From NCBI GenBank assembly GCA_021787435.1, contig JAJYLY010000002.1, positions 124,001-188,000 on the forward strand: 64,000 nucleotides of DNA. The letters are read 5' to 3'. Shown piece after piece: positions 1-9,956 of the stretch. The translations under genes and the position numbers were made by a program. The stretch is from Pseudomonadota bacterium. GTDB taxonomy: Bacteria > Pseudomonadota > Gammaproteobacteria > Burkholderiales > Gallionellaceae. The notes under the pieces were generated by a model. It was not told the DNA's origin. It did no database searches and saw nothing but the letters and a program-made list of their open reading frames with translations. Numbering within the stretch: position 1 is the first letter of the stretch; the number at the start of each line of letters is the position of its first letter.

Positions 1-1815
1 TCTGATGCGGGCGAGAAGTTGGTCAGGATCGCCGAGACGGTGAAGGGCGGAGGCAAAGAGCAAATTGAAGATCTGGAATGGCGCAAAGGCACGATACAAG
101 CGCGTCTGACTCACGCGCTGGTGCGCGGTATCACCACCTATATCGTCGAAGACACCGAAGAGGCGCGCCTGGAGGCTGCGTTTCCTGTCGAAGTGATCGA
201 AGGGCCGCTGATGACCGGCATGAATGTGGTTGGCGATTTATTTGGCGCAGGCAAGATGTTTTTGCCTCAGGTTGTGAAATCTGCGCGCGTGATGAAGCAG
301 GCTGTGGCGCATCTCGTGCCTTACATCGAGGCTGAAAAATTGCGTTCGGGCGACACCAGCACCAAGGGCAAGATCGTGATGGCAACCGTCAAGGGCGATG
401 TGCACGACATCGGCAAGAACATCGTCACTGTGGTGTTGCAGTGCAACAATTTTGAAGTGGTGAACATGGGCGTGATGGTGCCCTGCCAGCAGATACTGGA
501 TACCGCGCGAGAACACAACGCGGACATCATCGGCCTGTCCGGATTGATCACGCCGTCGCTCGAAGAGATGGCGCATGTCGCAAAGGAAATGGAGCGCCAG
601 GGTTTTAGGATGCCGCTCCTTATAGGCGGTGCGACCACTTCGCGCGTGCACACAGCAGTGAAAATCGAACCCAACTATCCTTCGGGTACCACCGTCTATG
701 TCGTCGACGCATCGCGCGCGGTCGGTGTTTGCAGCAGCCTGCTTTCTGAGACGCAGCGCGATGAATACATCGCATCGATTAAAACCGACTATGCAGAGGC
801 GCGCGAACAGCATGAAGCAAGGCAATCCCGTGCGGTGTATGTTCCGCTCACCGAAGCTCGCGAGCGTGGACTTAAAACGGACTGGAAAAGTTATACGCCG
901 CCAAAACCTGCCTTCATAGGCGTCAAGGAGCTGCATGACTATCCGCTGGCCGAGATTGCCGGGTTTATCGACTGGACACCTTTTTTTCAATCTTGGGAGC
1001 TGGCCGGACGTTATCCGAAAATTTTGCAGGATGAAGTGGTGGGCGAGGAAGCGCGCAAGCTGTTTGCCGATGCGAAAGCGATGCTGGAAAAAATCATCGC
1101 TGAGAAATGGCTTACCGCCAATGCGGTATTCGGTTTGTTTCCGGCGAACACCGTGAATACAGACGACATCGAAATTTATACCGACGAGACGCGCAGCAAA
1201 GTTGCGATGACCTGGCACAATTTGCGCCAGCAGACCAAGAAGCCTGCTGATATTCCGAACTACTGCCTAGCCGATTTTATTGCGCCAAAAGATTCTGGTG
1301 TTGCAGATTACATCGGCGGATTCGCCGTGACCGCAGGTATAGGCATTGATGAACATGTGGCGGATTTTGAGAAGAGCAACGATGACTACAGTGCGATCAT
1401 GCTGAAGGCGCTGGCCGACCGTCTGGCAGAAGCCTTTGCTGAGTTGCTGCATCAGCGCGTGCGCCGCGAGTTCTGGGGCTATGCAGCGGATGAAAATCTT
1501 AACAACGACGCGCTGATCGCGGAAAAGTACCGCGGTATCCGCCCCGCGCCGGGTTATCCTGCCTGCCCAGAGCATACCGAGAAGGGTCCTTTGTTTGAAT
1601 TGCTGGATGCACCAAACAAGGCGGGCATCACGATCACCGACAGTTTTGCGATGCTGCCCACCGCGGCGGTCAGCGGTTTTTATTTCTCGCACCCGAAATC
1701 GCAATATTTTGCGACAGGCAAGATAGATAAAGATCAGGTGGCAAGCTACGCGATGCGCAAAGGCTGGGACATCGAAACTGCCGAGCGCTGGCTGGCTCCT
1801 GTGTTGAGTTATTGA
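1..1815 (+). CDS. metH: Cobalamin-dependent methionine synthase, C-terminal half (5' end outside window)
   Basis: This is the 3' part of methionine synthase, which moves a methyl group from methyl-tetrahydrofolate to homocysteine through methylcobalamin. The frame is open from base 1, so the gene begins upstream; about 604 codons are present of the usual ~1,200. A B12-binding domain is visible, with the D-x-H-x-x-G motif (DVHDIGKN) whose histidine codon lies at about 403 and would be the lower cobalt ligand. The last ~330 residues are the AdoMet reactivation domain, with its R-x-x-x-G-Y-x-x-C-P-x-H-x-E-K signature encoded near 1540-1585. The stop overlaps the start of a decayed paiB-like fragment by one base. 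Identity is very secure; nothing can be said about the missing folate and homocysteine domains. Confidence 0.97.
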   Translation, partial: SDAGEKLVRIAETVKGGGKEQIEDLEWRKGTIQARLTHALVRGITTYIVEDTEEARLEAAFPVEVIEGPLMTGMNVVGDLFGAGKMFLPQVVKSARVMKQAVAHLVPYIEAEKLRSGDTSTKGKIVMATVKGDVHDIGKNIVTVVLQCNNFEVVNMGVMVPCQQILDTAREHNADIIGLSGLITPSLEEMAHVAKEMERQGFRMPLLIGGATTSRVHTAVKIEPNYPSGTTVYVVDASRAVGVCSSLLSETQRDEYIASIKTDYAEAREQHEARQSRAVYVPLTEARERGLKTDWKSYTPPKPAFIGVKELHDYPLAEIAGFIDWTPFFQSWELAGRYPKILQDEVVGEEARKLFADAKAMLEKIIAEKWLTANAVFGLFPANTVNTDDIEIYTDETRSKVAMTWHNLRQQTKKPADIPNYCLADFIAPKDSGVADYIGGFAVTAGIGIDEHVADFEKSNDDYSAIMLKALADRLAEAFAELLHQRVRREFWGYAADENLNNDALIAEKYRGIRPAPGYPACPEHTEKGPLFELLDAPNKAGITITDSFAMLPTAAVSGFYFSHPKSQYFATGKIDKDQVASYAMRKGWDIETAERWLAPVLSY

Positions 1816-2009
1816 TGTATATACCCAGGCAATTTGAAAAGCAGGATATTGAGGTCATGAACCAACTGATCCGTGAGAAGCCGCTCGCCACATTGGTGAC
1901 CATTTCATCGCACGGGCTTAATGCAAATCACATTCCGATGAATCTGGTGTCATACCGGATGGTTATCTCAACTTATGAAACTGGCGTTATCATGTACGCG
2001 CTTAATTAG
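1815..2009 (+). pseudogene. Truncated PaiB-like FMN-binding regulator remnant
   Basis: The first ~45 residues (MYIPRQFE, then REKPLATLV and GLNANHIPMNL) match the start of PaiB-family FMN-binding/negative regulator proteins, which are normally ~200 residues long. After NLV the sequence no longer resembles the family and it stops at 64 codons. None of the three forward frames downstream resumes a PaiB-like sequence before the toxin-antitoxin remnant begins, so the rest seems to have been deleted or replaced rather than frameshifted. Its ATG overlaps the metH stop (tgATG), so it was probably co-transcribed with metH. The peptide is unlikely to work. Family assignment rests on a short stretch. 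Confidence 0.7.
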
Positions 2010-2024
2010 GTCTCCAAAGAGGAA

Positions 2025-2245
2025 ATGATGAATATCACCGCACAATTCGGTCAACTCTGCACTGCCGAGAAAATCAGCACGATGGAATACCTGTGGGATG
2101 ACTTGTGCCGTCATGCGGATGGTGTGCTTCCCCGGCTTGGCATGGCGAGGTATTGGCACAGCGTAAGCTTTCGGTCGCCGAAGACGGCGCAATTTATCTG
2201 GGCAGTGAGACTGAAAAAATTAGAATCCGCGATACGCTGAAATGA
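2025..2245 (+). pseudogene. Frameshifted antitoxin (addiction module component family)
   Basis: The N-terminus (TAEKISTMEYLWDDLCRHADGV) is that of the ~70-residue putative addiction-module antitoxins paired with ParE/RelE toxins. From about base 2127 the reading frame is wrong: the -1 frame continues the family sequence (WHGEVLAQRKLSVAEDGAIY), ending at a TGA at 2243-2245 that overlaps the toxin ATG at 2242. Restoring one C near 2127 would give an uninterrupted V-P-S-P-A-W-H-G junction, so a single-base deletion explains the break. The uncorrected frame stops at 2240 with an unrelated tail. A GAGG ribosome-binding site at 2019-2022 suits the second ATG at 2028. A sequencing error is possible, but the toxin is broken as well. 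Confidence 0.75.
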
Positions 2246-2543
2246 AGCTGCGGTTTCTTGATGCGGCGTCTCAGGATTTGATTGAGGGGCACCGTTTCTA
2301 CAAAAGACAGCAGGCTGGGCTGGGAGTGTATTTTCTCGACTCTCTGTTCTCAGATATCGATTCTCTGCAACTTTATGCGAGCACCCATGCAGTGTATTTT
2401 GGACAATATCGCCTGCGCTTTCCAAACGCTTCCTGTTTGCAATCTATTACAAGGTTGATGTTCAGGAAGTGCTGATCTGTGCGGTACTGGATTGTCGACG
2501 AAAACCGGCATGGAGCAAGACACATGTAACGAAATCACTATAA
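2242..2543 (+). pseudogene. Frameshifted ParE/RelE-family toxin
   Basis: The first ~55 residues (MKLRFLDAASQDLIEGHRFY, then HAVYFGQYRL) are typical of ParE/RelE-family toxins, which act on gyrase or on translating ribosomes. After YRL, at about base 2415, the frame is lost and translation stops at 2475. The adjacent frame carries the expected C-terminal part (SKRFLFAIYYKVDV, VLICAVLDCRRKPAW) to a TAA at 2541-2543. A two-base GC duplication in ctGCGCttt explains the shift. The start overlaps the antitoxin's ancestral stop, the usual coupled arrangement. With both partners broken by separate lesions the module is most likely dead. An active truncated toxin is improbable because the conserved C-terminal strands are lost. 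Confidence 0.75.
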
Positions 2544-2561
2544 TCAACAAGGAAATCAAAA

Positions 2562-3248
2562 ATGACCGAACTCATCAAAACTGATACCAAGCTGGGTGAA
2601 GGCGCTGAAGCGAAAGCCGGGCAAACCGTGATCGTGCATTACACCGGCTGGCTATATGACGAGAGTGCGCCAGACAACAAGGGCACAAAATTCGACAGCT
2701 CGCTCGACCGCAACGAACCGTTCGATTTCCCACTGGGAGGTGGGCGAGTCATTCGCGGTTGGGACGAGGGTGTGGCCGGCATGAAGGAAGGCGGAAGTCG
2801 AACGCTGATAATTCCGCCGGAGATGGGCTATGGCTCACGCGGCGCGGGTGGAGTGATTCCGCCAAATGCCACGCTGATATTCGACGTGAAGCTGCTCAAG
2901 GTGATCAAGACAGACATCGTGGACACCATGGTCGGCGAAGGTAACGAGGCCATGGCTGGGCAGATGGTCAGCGTACACTACACCGGATGGCTGTTCGACA
3001 AGAATGCTCCGGACAACAAGGGCGTGAAGTTCGACAGTTCACGTGACCGCGATGAACCATTCGAGTTTCCGCTGGGTCAGGGGCAGGTAATACAGGGCTG
3101 GGATATCGGGGTTGTCGGCATGAAGGTGGGCGGAAGCCGCAGGCTGACTATTCCACCCGAGATGGGCTACGGTCGCCGTGGCGCGGGTGGCGTGATTCCT
3201 CCGAATGCTGTGCTAATTTTTGACGTTGAGCTGCTGGACCTTAACTGA
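2562..3248 (+). CDS. Tandem two-domain FKBP-type peptidyl-prolyl isomerase
   Basis: The 228-residue protein is two FKBP domains in a row (roughly residues 1-113 and 114-228), each of which would catalyse cis-trans isomerisation at proline. Each repeat has the V-H-Y-T-G-W-L strand, F-D-S-S, the G-x-V-I-x-G-W-D active-site segment, I-P-P-E-M-G-Y-G and G-V-I-P-P-N-A-x-L-I-F-D-V. Each also carries the same insert (APDNKG) before the F-D-S-S strand. There is no signal peptide, so it is probably cytoplasmic. A third, lipoprotein-anchored FKBP follows 63 bases downstream and shares the insert, so the three domains probably arose by local duplication. Family certain; substrates unknown. Confidence 0.93.
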   Translation: MTELIKTDTKLGEGAEAKAGQTVIVHYTGWLYDESAPDNKGTKFDSSLDRNEPFDFPLGGGRVIRGWDEGVAGMKEGGSRTLIIPPEMGYGSRGAGGVIPPNATLIFDVKLLKVIKTDIVDTMVGEGNEAMAGQMVSVHYTGWLFDKNAPDNKGVKFDSSRDRDEPFEFPLGQGQVIQGWDIGVVGMKVGGSRRLTIPPEMGYGRRGAGGVIPPNAVLIFDVELLDLN

Positions 3249-3311
3249 AGTTGCACTTCCTTCATCGAGCGTCATTAATTTTCTGATCAATATATTTCGT
3301 AGAGGCTTATA

Positions 3312-3770
3312 ATGAAACTGATTTCCAAACTGTCGCTCTTTCTGCTGTTGTCTGGCGCTTTCATTTCCACTGCATGTTCCGAACACATGGCATCAACAAC
3401 GCCAGCAGCGTCAAACAGCACCGTAAGTACACTTATCAAGACCGACGTAAAACTGGGCACGGGCGCAGAAGCCATACCGGGACATAACGTATCCGTGCAT
3501 TACACGGGCTGGCTGTATGATGCAAAAGCAGCAGACCACAAGGGCCAGAAATTCGACAGCTCGCGCGATCGCGGCGAGCCTTTCGAATTTCCGTTGGGCG
3601 CAGGACGCGTCATCAAAGGCTGGGATGTCGGCGTGGCTGGCATGAAGGTGGGCGGACAACGCACGCTAATCATACCGCCAGACATGGGCTATGGAGCAGG
3701 CGGAGCAGGCGGGGTGATTCCGCCCAATGCGACGCTGGTATTCGACGTGGAGCTGTTAGGTGTAAACTAA
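3312..3770 (+). CDS. FKBP-type peptidyl-prolyl isomerase lipoprotein
   Basis: A 152-residue single FKBP domain behind a lipoprotein signal peptide: hydrophobic stretch [12 protein letters not shown] followed by the lipobox S-T-A-C, with cysteine 22 the expected lipidated residue. A Ser/Thr/Ala-rich linker (~residues 27-40) leads into the isomerase domain with [15 protein letters not shown] and I-P-P-D-M-G-Y-G. It is likely membrane-anchored in the periplasm and helps fold exported proteins. It resembles each half of the upstream tandem FKBP, including the DHKG insert, so it probably arose by duplication followed by addition of an export signal. Confidence 0.93.
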   Translation: MKLISKLSLFLLLSGAFISTACSEHMASTTPAASNSTVSTLIKTDVKLGTGAEAIPGHNVSVHYTGWLYDAKAADHKGQKFDSSRDRGEPFEFPLGAGRVIKGWDVGVAGMKVGGQRTLIIPPDMGYGAGGAGGVIPPNATLVFDVELLGVN

Positions 3771-3819
3771 CCGTCCGGGTGCGCCTTGCGCGCGCCCAAG
3801 ATTCTGCTGGGAGGATAGC

Positions 3820-4395
3820 ATGTTCCAGATTCGGGTTCATGGTCGCGGCGGGCAGGGTGTAGTTACGGCGGCAGAAATGCTGTCCATTGCAGCCTTCGAG
3901 GAGGGTAGCCATGCCCAGGCTTTCCCGAGTTTTGGCTCGGAGCGCACCGGTGCGCCTGTGGTGGCGTTCTGTCGCATATCCGACCGCGAGATCAGGTCAA
4001 GGGAGCCTATCGTGGAGGCTGATGCCGTGATCATCCAGGACCCCACGCTACTGCATCAGGTAGCCGTGTTCGCGGGTCTCAAGCCTGAAGGCTATGTTCT
4101 CGTCAATTCCCAGCACGGGATTGAAAATCTGGGCTTGGGCGAATTTGCCACAGAGCACAGGGCAGTGCGCTTTTGTTCACTGCCAGCCACCGAGCTGGGA
4201 ATCAGGCATATCGGGCGACCCATTCCCAATGTGCCGTTGCTGGCAGGATTCGCTGCCCTTTCCGGCATCATCAAACTGGAATCGGTGGTCAAGGCAATCA
4301 ATGCAAGATTTCGCGGGCAAGTAGCAGAAGGCAACATCGCTGCCGCAACCGAAGCCTATCATCTGGTGAAGGAGGTGGCATGCTCAAGCAGATAG
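3820..4395 (+). CDS. porC: 2-oxoacid:acceptor oxidoreductase, gamma subunit
   Basis: The 191-residue protein is the gamma subunit of a pyruvate:ferredoxin oxidoreductase-type enzyme, which oxidatively decarboxylates a 2-oxoacid to an acyl-CoA. The N-terminus (RVHGRGGQGVVTAAE) and the segment FPSFGSERTGAPV are family signatures. GAGGATAG precedes the ATG by a few bases. The last 16 bases overlap the alpha-subunit start, and beta and a flavoprotein-ferredoxin subunit follow, so all four are likely co-translated. The substrate cannot be told from sequence: pyruvate, 2-oxoglutarate or an aryl-glyoxylate are all possible. The symbol is by family analogy. Confidence 0.9.
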   Translation: MFQIRVHGRGGQGVVTAAEMLSIAAFEEGSHAQAFPSFGSERTGAPVVAFCRISDREIRSREPIVEADAVIIQDPTLLHQVAVFAGLKPEGYVLVNSQHGIENLGLGEFATEHRAVRFCSLPATELGIRHIGRPIPNVPLLAGFAALSGIIKLESVVKAINARFRGQVAEGNIAAATEAYHLVKEVACSSR

Positions 4396-5633
4396 AAGGT
4401 TCCAGGGCGGTTGCCGAGGCGGTCGCGCTGTGCCGCCCCGAGGTGATCTGCGCCTATCCCATTTCTCCACAGACGCACATAGTCGAGGCGCTGGGCGAGA
4501 TGGTCAAGTCCAAAAGACTCTCACCCTGCGAATACATTAACGTGGAGAGCGAATTCGCCGCGATGTCCGTTTCGATAGGCGCATCTGCAGCCGGAGCGCG
4601 TGCCTATACCGCGACCGCTTCGCAGGGATTGTTGTTCATGACCGAGGCCGTATACAACGCTTCTGGATTGGGCCTGCCCATCGTGATGACGGTGGCAAAC
4701 CGTGCGATCGGCGCGCCGATCAACATCTGGAATGACCATTCCGATTCCCTCTCGCAGCGCGACTCGGGCTGGATGCAGCTGTTCGCCGAAAACAACCAGG
4801 AGGCAGTCGACCTGCACATACAGGCATTCCGCCTTGCAGAGGAGCTCTCCATGCCCATCATGGTGTGCATGGACGGTTATATTCTGACGCACGCCTTCGA
4901 GCGCGTGGACATTCCCGCTCAGGAGCAGGTCGATGCCTATCTGCCTCTATTCGAACCACGCCAGGTACTAGACCCTTCAGAACCCATCTCCATAGGTGCG
5001 ATGGTTGGGCCTGAAGCATTCATGGAAGTGAAATACCTTGCGCATGCCAAACAGATGCAGGCGATCGAAAGGATACCTCAGCTGGCAGCCGAATTCAGAA
5101 ACACCTTCGGCCGCGACAGCGGAGGATTAATCCGCACCTACTGTACCGAGGATGCCGAGACCATGATCATTGCGATGGGCTCGGTGCTGGGTACGATCAA
5201 GGATACGGTGGACGAGATGCGAAACGAGGGACACAGGATAGGCGTGTTGTCCATCATCAGTTACAGGCCTTTTCCGCTCGAACAGGTGAAAAGCGCGCTC
5301 CTGCATTGCAAGCGTTTCCTCGTTCTGGAGAAGAGTCTCGCGGTCGGTATGGGCGGTATTGTTGCGACCGATGTGCGCATGGCCGTGACAGGCGCTGGCC
5401 TCAAAGGGTACACCGCGGTCGCGGGACTGGGAGGCCGGCCTATTTTCAAGTCTCAGTTGCATCAGTTGTTCCGTCAGGCTGAAAGGGATGAGTTGCCGCC
5501 TGTCACCTTTCTCGATCTCGACTGGGAGGCTGTCAACAAACAATTGGCGCGCGAAAAGCAAACGCGCCGATCCGGTCCTGTCGCCGAGAACATATTGCAC
5601 GACAAGGGCATCGTGTCGGCAAAGTTTGGTTAA
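4380..5633 (+). CDS. porA: 2-oxoacid:acceptor oxidoreductase, alpha subunit
   Basis: A 417-residue alpha subunit. The open frame extends further upstream inside porC, but the ATG at 4380, preceded by GGAGG at 4371-4375, gives the standard N-terminus (GSRAVAEAVALCRPEVICAYP). The pyrimidine-binding domain shows P-I-S-P-Q-T, the V-E-S-E-F-A-A stretch and the A-T-A-S-Q-G-L loop; domain II follows after ~residue 250 (MIIAMGSVLGT). In known enzymes it pairs with beta to build the thiamine diphosphate site. It overlaps the gamma gene and lies nine bases before beta. Family secure, substrate open. Confidence 0.92.
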   Translation: MLKQIEGSRAVAEAVALCRPEVICAYPISPQTHIVEALGEMVKSKRLSPCEYINVESEFAAMSVSIGASAAGARAYTATASQGLLFMTEAVYNASGLGLPIVMTVANRAIGAPINIWNDHSDSLSQRDSGWMQLFAENNQEAVDLHIQAFRLAEELSMPIMVCMDGYILTHAFERVDIPAQEQVDAYLPLFEPRQVLDPSEPISIGAMVGPEAFMEVKYLAHAKQMQAIERIPQLAAEFRNTFGRDSGGLIRTYCTEDAETMIIAMGSVLGTIKDTVDEMRNEGHRIGVLSIISYRPFPLEQVKSALLHCKRFLVLEKSLAVGMGGIVATDVRMAVTGAGLKGYTAVAGLGGRPIFKSQLHQLFRQAERDELPPVTFLDLDWEAVNKQLAREKQTRRSGPVAENILHDKGIVSAKFG

Positions 5634-5642
5634 GGAGACATC

Positions 5643-6644
5643 ATGGGATTTCAACCCATCAAGTTTTACCAGACCGGCACCTATACCGTCGGTAACAGGT
5701 TGCTATCTCCGGATCAGCGCAGTGTGCAGGCAGGAGAGTCGCGCAGCAACTCGATCAATTCAGGGCATAGGGCATGTCAGGGATGTGGCGAAGCTTTAGG
5801 TGCACGTTACGCGATCGATGCGGCGATGGCTGAAAGCCATGGGCAACTGATTGCGGTTAATGCCACAGGTTGCCTGGAAGTGTTTTCGACGCCCTATCCT
5901 GAATCATCTTGGCAGGTGCCGTGGATTCATTCTGTGTTTGGCAACGCGCCGGCAGTGGCCACCGGCATCGCGGCCGCAATGAAGGTGAAGGGCAAGACCG
6001 AGGTGCGCGTGGTCGCCCAGGGTGGGGATGGCGGCACCACCGACATCGGGTTTGGCTGTCTTTCAGGCATGTTCGAGCGCAACGATGACGTGCTGTACAT
6101 CTGTTATGACAACGAGGCCTACATGAACACCGGCGTGCAGCGCTCAAGCGCCACACCGCCGTCTGCGCGTACCGCAACCACTATGCCTGTGGGGCCTGAG
6201 CCTGGCAATGCGTTCGGGCAAGGGAAGAACATGCCGGAAATCGCGATGGCCCACGGCATTCCCTATGTGTCCACGGCGACGGTAGCGGATCTCCGCGATC
6301 TGGAATACAAGGTGCGGCGTGCGATGAAGATGCACGGAGCGCGCTACATCCATATTTTCGTGCCCTGTCCGTTAGGCTGGGGGACAGCATCTAACGACAC
6401 CATACGCATCGCTAGGCTCGCCAAGGAATCCGGCCTCTTTCCTGTATTCGAGGCGGAACACGGTGAAGTAACAAGCGTGCTGAAGATACGCCGCAAGGTT
6501 CAGGTAGAAGAGTATCTCATGCCGCAGAAGCGCTTCGCGCACCTGTTCGGCACCCGCCCCCATCCTGAGATGGTGGCGCGCATACAGGACATCGCGGACC
6601 GCAATATCCGCAAATACGGTCTGCTGGATAAGGAGGCTGCATGA
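5643..6644 (+). CDS. porB: 2-oxoacid:acceptor oxidoreductase, beta subunit (TPP-binding)
   Basis: The 333-residue beta subunit carries the thiamine diphosphate and iron-sulfur elements. C45-x-x-C48 (ACQGCGEALG) supplies cluster cysteines, and the G-D-G at 128-130 with N-E-A-Y-M-N-T-G at 157-164 is the Mg/TPP-binding motif. GGAGA precedes the ATG. The first ~40 residues form an extension before the usual CXXC. Its last four bases overlap the start of the flavoprotein-ferredoxin gene (ATGA), implying translational coupling. Together with alpha and gamma this is a full catalytic core. Confidence 0.92.
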   Translation: MGFQPIKFYQTGTYTVGNRLLSPDQRSVQAGESRSNSINSGHRACQGCGEALGARYAIDAAMAESHGQLIAVNATGCLEVFSTPYPESSWQVPWIHSVFGNAPAVATGIAAAMKVKGKTEVRVVAQGGDGGTTDIGFGCLSGMFERNDDVLYICYDNEAYMNTGVQRSSATPPSARTATTMPVGPEPGNAFGQGKNMPEIAMAHGIPYVSTATVADLRDLEYKVRRAMKMHGARYIHIFVPCPLGWGTASNDTIRIARLAKESGLFPVFEAEHGEVTSVLKIRRKVQVEEYLMPQKRFAHLFGTRPHPEMVARIQDIADRNIRKYGLLDKEAA

Positions 6645-8260
6645 TCAAACCTTTTGCGATCACATTGAAACCTGGTACTTCTCTTGCCAACCTGACTGGA
6701 ACATGGAGAACAGAGCGTCCTGTTTATCTCGACCGCCTTCCGCCCTGCAACAATGCCTGCCCCTCAGGGGAAAACATCCAGGGTTGGCTTTATCATGCAG
6801 AATCGGGCGACTACGAACATGCCTGGCGATTGCTGACTGAGGAAAATCCGTTCCCTGCGGTGATGGGGCGTGTGTGCTACCACCCCTGTGAAGATCAATG
6901 CAACCGAGGAAAACTGGACAGTCCGGTGGGCATCAATTCGGTAGAGCGATTTTTGGGCGACGAGGCAATCAAACGCGGCTGGAAATTTTCTGCTCCTCAA
7001 CACTCATCCGGTAGGAGAGTTTTGGTCGTGGGCGCGGGTCCGTCAGGCTTGTCTGCAGCTTACCATCTTGCACGAATGGGGCATGAGGTCGAAATACAAG
7101 AGGCGGGTCCCATGGCTGGCGGCATGATGCGCTTCGGCATTCCCCAATACCGTCTGCCACGGAATGTGCTGGATGCAGAAGTGCAGCGCATTCTCGACCT
7201 TGGCGTTCGACTTCAGCTCAACAGCAAGGTTGCCAACATAGCGCAAAGCATGCAAGACTTCGATGCGGCGTTTCTCGCAGTCGGCGCGCATATTGCAAAA
7301 CGTGCCTATATCCCGGCAGGGGATGCGGCACATATTATCGACGCAGTGTCCATGCTGCGCTCGATGGAGGGCGCGGAAAAACCTTTGCTAGGGCGGCGTG
7401 TGGTAGTGTATGGCGGCGGCAACACTGCGATAGACGTTGCGCGCACCGCAAGGCGTCTGGGCGCTGCGGACGCGATCATCGTATATCGGCGCACACGCGA
7501 AAAAATGCCGGCTCATGATTTTGAGGTGGAGGAAGCATTGCAGGAAGGCGTGATGATCAAATGGCTTTCCACGATCAGGCAGGCAGATGAAGGACAGCTC
7601 ATCGTGGAGAAGATGAGGCTGGACGGCAAGGGCATGCCAGAGCCGACCGGCGAATTTGAAACCATGGAAGCCGACTCTCTGGTGCTGGCCTTGGGGCAGG
7701 ATGTGGACTTGTCTCTGCTGGAAGGCGTGCCCAACCTTGAAATCAAGGACGGCATCGTGCAGGTGTCAGACAACATGATGACGGGATATCCGGGACTTTT
7801 TGCAGGAGGCGACATGGTGATGTCGGAGCGTAATGTCACTGTGGCGGCGGGTCAGGGCAAAAAAGCGGCGCGCCATATCGATGCTTTTCTTCGCGGCACG
7901 GTCTATCAGGCAGCGGCAAAGCACGAGCTCGCGGATTATGACAAGCTCAACACATGGTATTACTCCGATGCGGACAAGACGGTGCGCCCGATGCTTGATA
8001 TCATCCGCCGCCAGACCAGCTTCGACGAAATCCAAGGCGGGCTCGATGAAAGCAATGCGCTGTTTGAGGCTAGGCGTTGCCTGTCTTGCGGAAACTGCTT
8101 CGAATGCGATAATTGCTACGGTGTATGCCCCGACAATGCGGTGATCAAGCTTGGACCAGGCAAACGTTTCAAGTTTAACTACGACTATTGCAAGGGATGC
8201 GGCTTATGCGCAGCCGAATGCCCATGTGGCGCAATCAAGATGGTGCCTGAGGAAATTTGA
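6641..8260 (+). CDS. GltD-like FAD/NAD(P) oxidoreductase fused to a 2x[4Fe-4S] ferredoxin domain
   Basis: The 539-residue protein has three parts. An N-terminal cysteine-rich domain (C36, C40, C79, C83, C87) resembles the cluster-binding start of glutamate synthase small subunit. Two nucleotide-binding folds follow, with GAGPSG at ~131 for FAD and YGGGNTAIDVA at ~255 for NAD(P). A C-terminal ferredoxin has a first group of closely spaced cysteines (CLSCGNCFECDNC) and a second, CKGCGLCAAECP. It overlaps the beta-subunit gene, so it probably serves as the delta (ferredoxin) subunit joined to an NAD(P)H-reacting module, letting the oxoacid oxidoreductase exchange electrons with NAD(P). PadH of phenylglyoxylate:NAD+ oxidoreductase is the nearest architecture I know of. 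No separate delta gene is present. Confidence 0.88.
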   Translation: MIKPFAITLKPGTSLANLTGTWRTERPVYLDRLPPCNNACPSGENIQGWLYHAESGDYEHAWRLLTEENPFPAVMGRVCYHPCEDQCNRGKLDSPVGINSVERFLGDEAIKRGWKFSAPQHSSGRRVLVVGAGPSGLSAAYHLARMGHEVEIQEAGPMAGGMMRFGIPQYRLPRNVLDAEVQRILDLGVRLQLNSKVANIAQSMQDFDAAFLAVGAHIAKRAYIPAGDAAHIIDAVSMLRSMEGAEKPLLGRRVVVYGGGNTAIDVARTARRLGAADAIIVYRRTREKMPAHDFEVEEALQEGVMIKWLSTIRQADEGQLIVEKMRLDGKGMPEPTGEFETMEADSLVLALGQDVDLSLLEGVPNLEIKDGIVQVSDNMMTGYPGLFAGGDMVMSERNVTVAAGQGKKAARHIDAFLRGTVYQAAAKHELADYDKLNTWYYSDADKTVRPMLDIIRRQTSFDEIQGGLDESNALFEARRCLSCGNCFECDNCYGVCPDNAVIKLGPGKRFKFNYDYCKGCGLCAAECPCGAIKMVPEEI

Positions 8261-8612
8261 TGGGAATGGTTTCGCAACCACTGCTTGTGACAGTTCTGAT
8301 GCTTGCCGTCTCCAATCTGTTCATGACCTTTGCATGGTATGGGCATCTTAAAAACATGGCTTCATCCCCGTGGTATATCGCAGCGTTGGCAAGCTGGGGC
8401 ATAGCGCTGTTCGAATACTTGATCCAGGTTCCGGCGAACCGCATCGGTTACACCCACCTGAATCTCGGGCAGTTAAAGATTTTGCAGGAAGTCATCACCC
8501 TTTCGGTGTTCGTGCCGTTTGCAGTGCTGTACATGAACCAGCCCTTGAAATGGGATTATCTGTATGCCGGCCTGTGTATGATGGGCGCGGTGTATTTTAT
8601 TTTCAGAACCTA

Positions 8613-8613
<1 letters not shown>
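8260..8613 (+). CDS. DUF486 family small membrane protein
   Basis: A 117-residue hydrophobic protein with four predicted transmembrane segments, matching the DUF486 family (drug/metabolite-transporter-like half units) by the YIQ/LIQVPANRIGY and LKILQEVITL stretches. Function is unknown; related EamA-like proteins move small molecules. The ATG shares one base with the preceding stop (tgATG), and its own TAA overlaps the mpl ATG (taATG). It is therefore embedded in the operon between an oxoacid oxidoreductase and a peptidoglycan-recycling ligase. A TTG three bases upstream is an alternative start. Confidence 0.85.
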
Positions 8614-9953
<1,340 letters not shown>

Positions 9954-9956
9954 TAA

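Noticed and set aside
238..1218. 326-codon open frame on the minus strand opposite metH
   Set aside because: It lies wholly antisense to a certain gene, has histidine/arginine-rich composition and no family resemblance.
3777..3797. Hairpin GGGTGCGC/GCGCGCCC after the FKBP lipoprotein considered as a terminator
   Set aside because: Eight pairs can form with one G-T wobble but no T-run follows; it also sits just before the porC ribosome-binding site.
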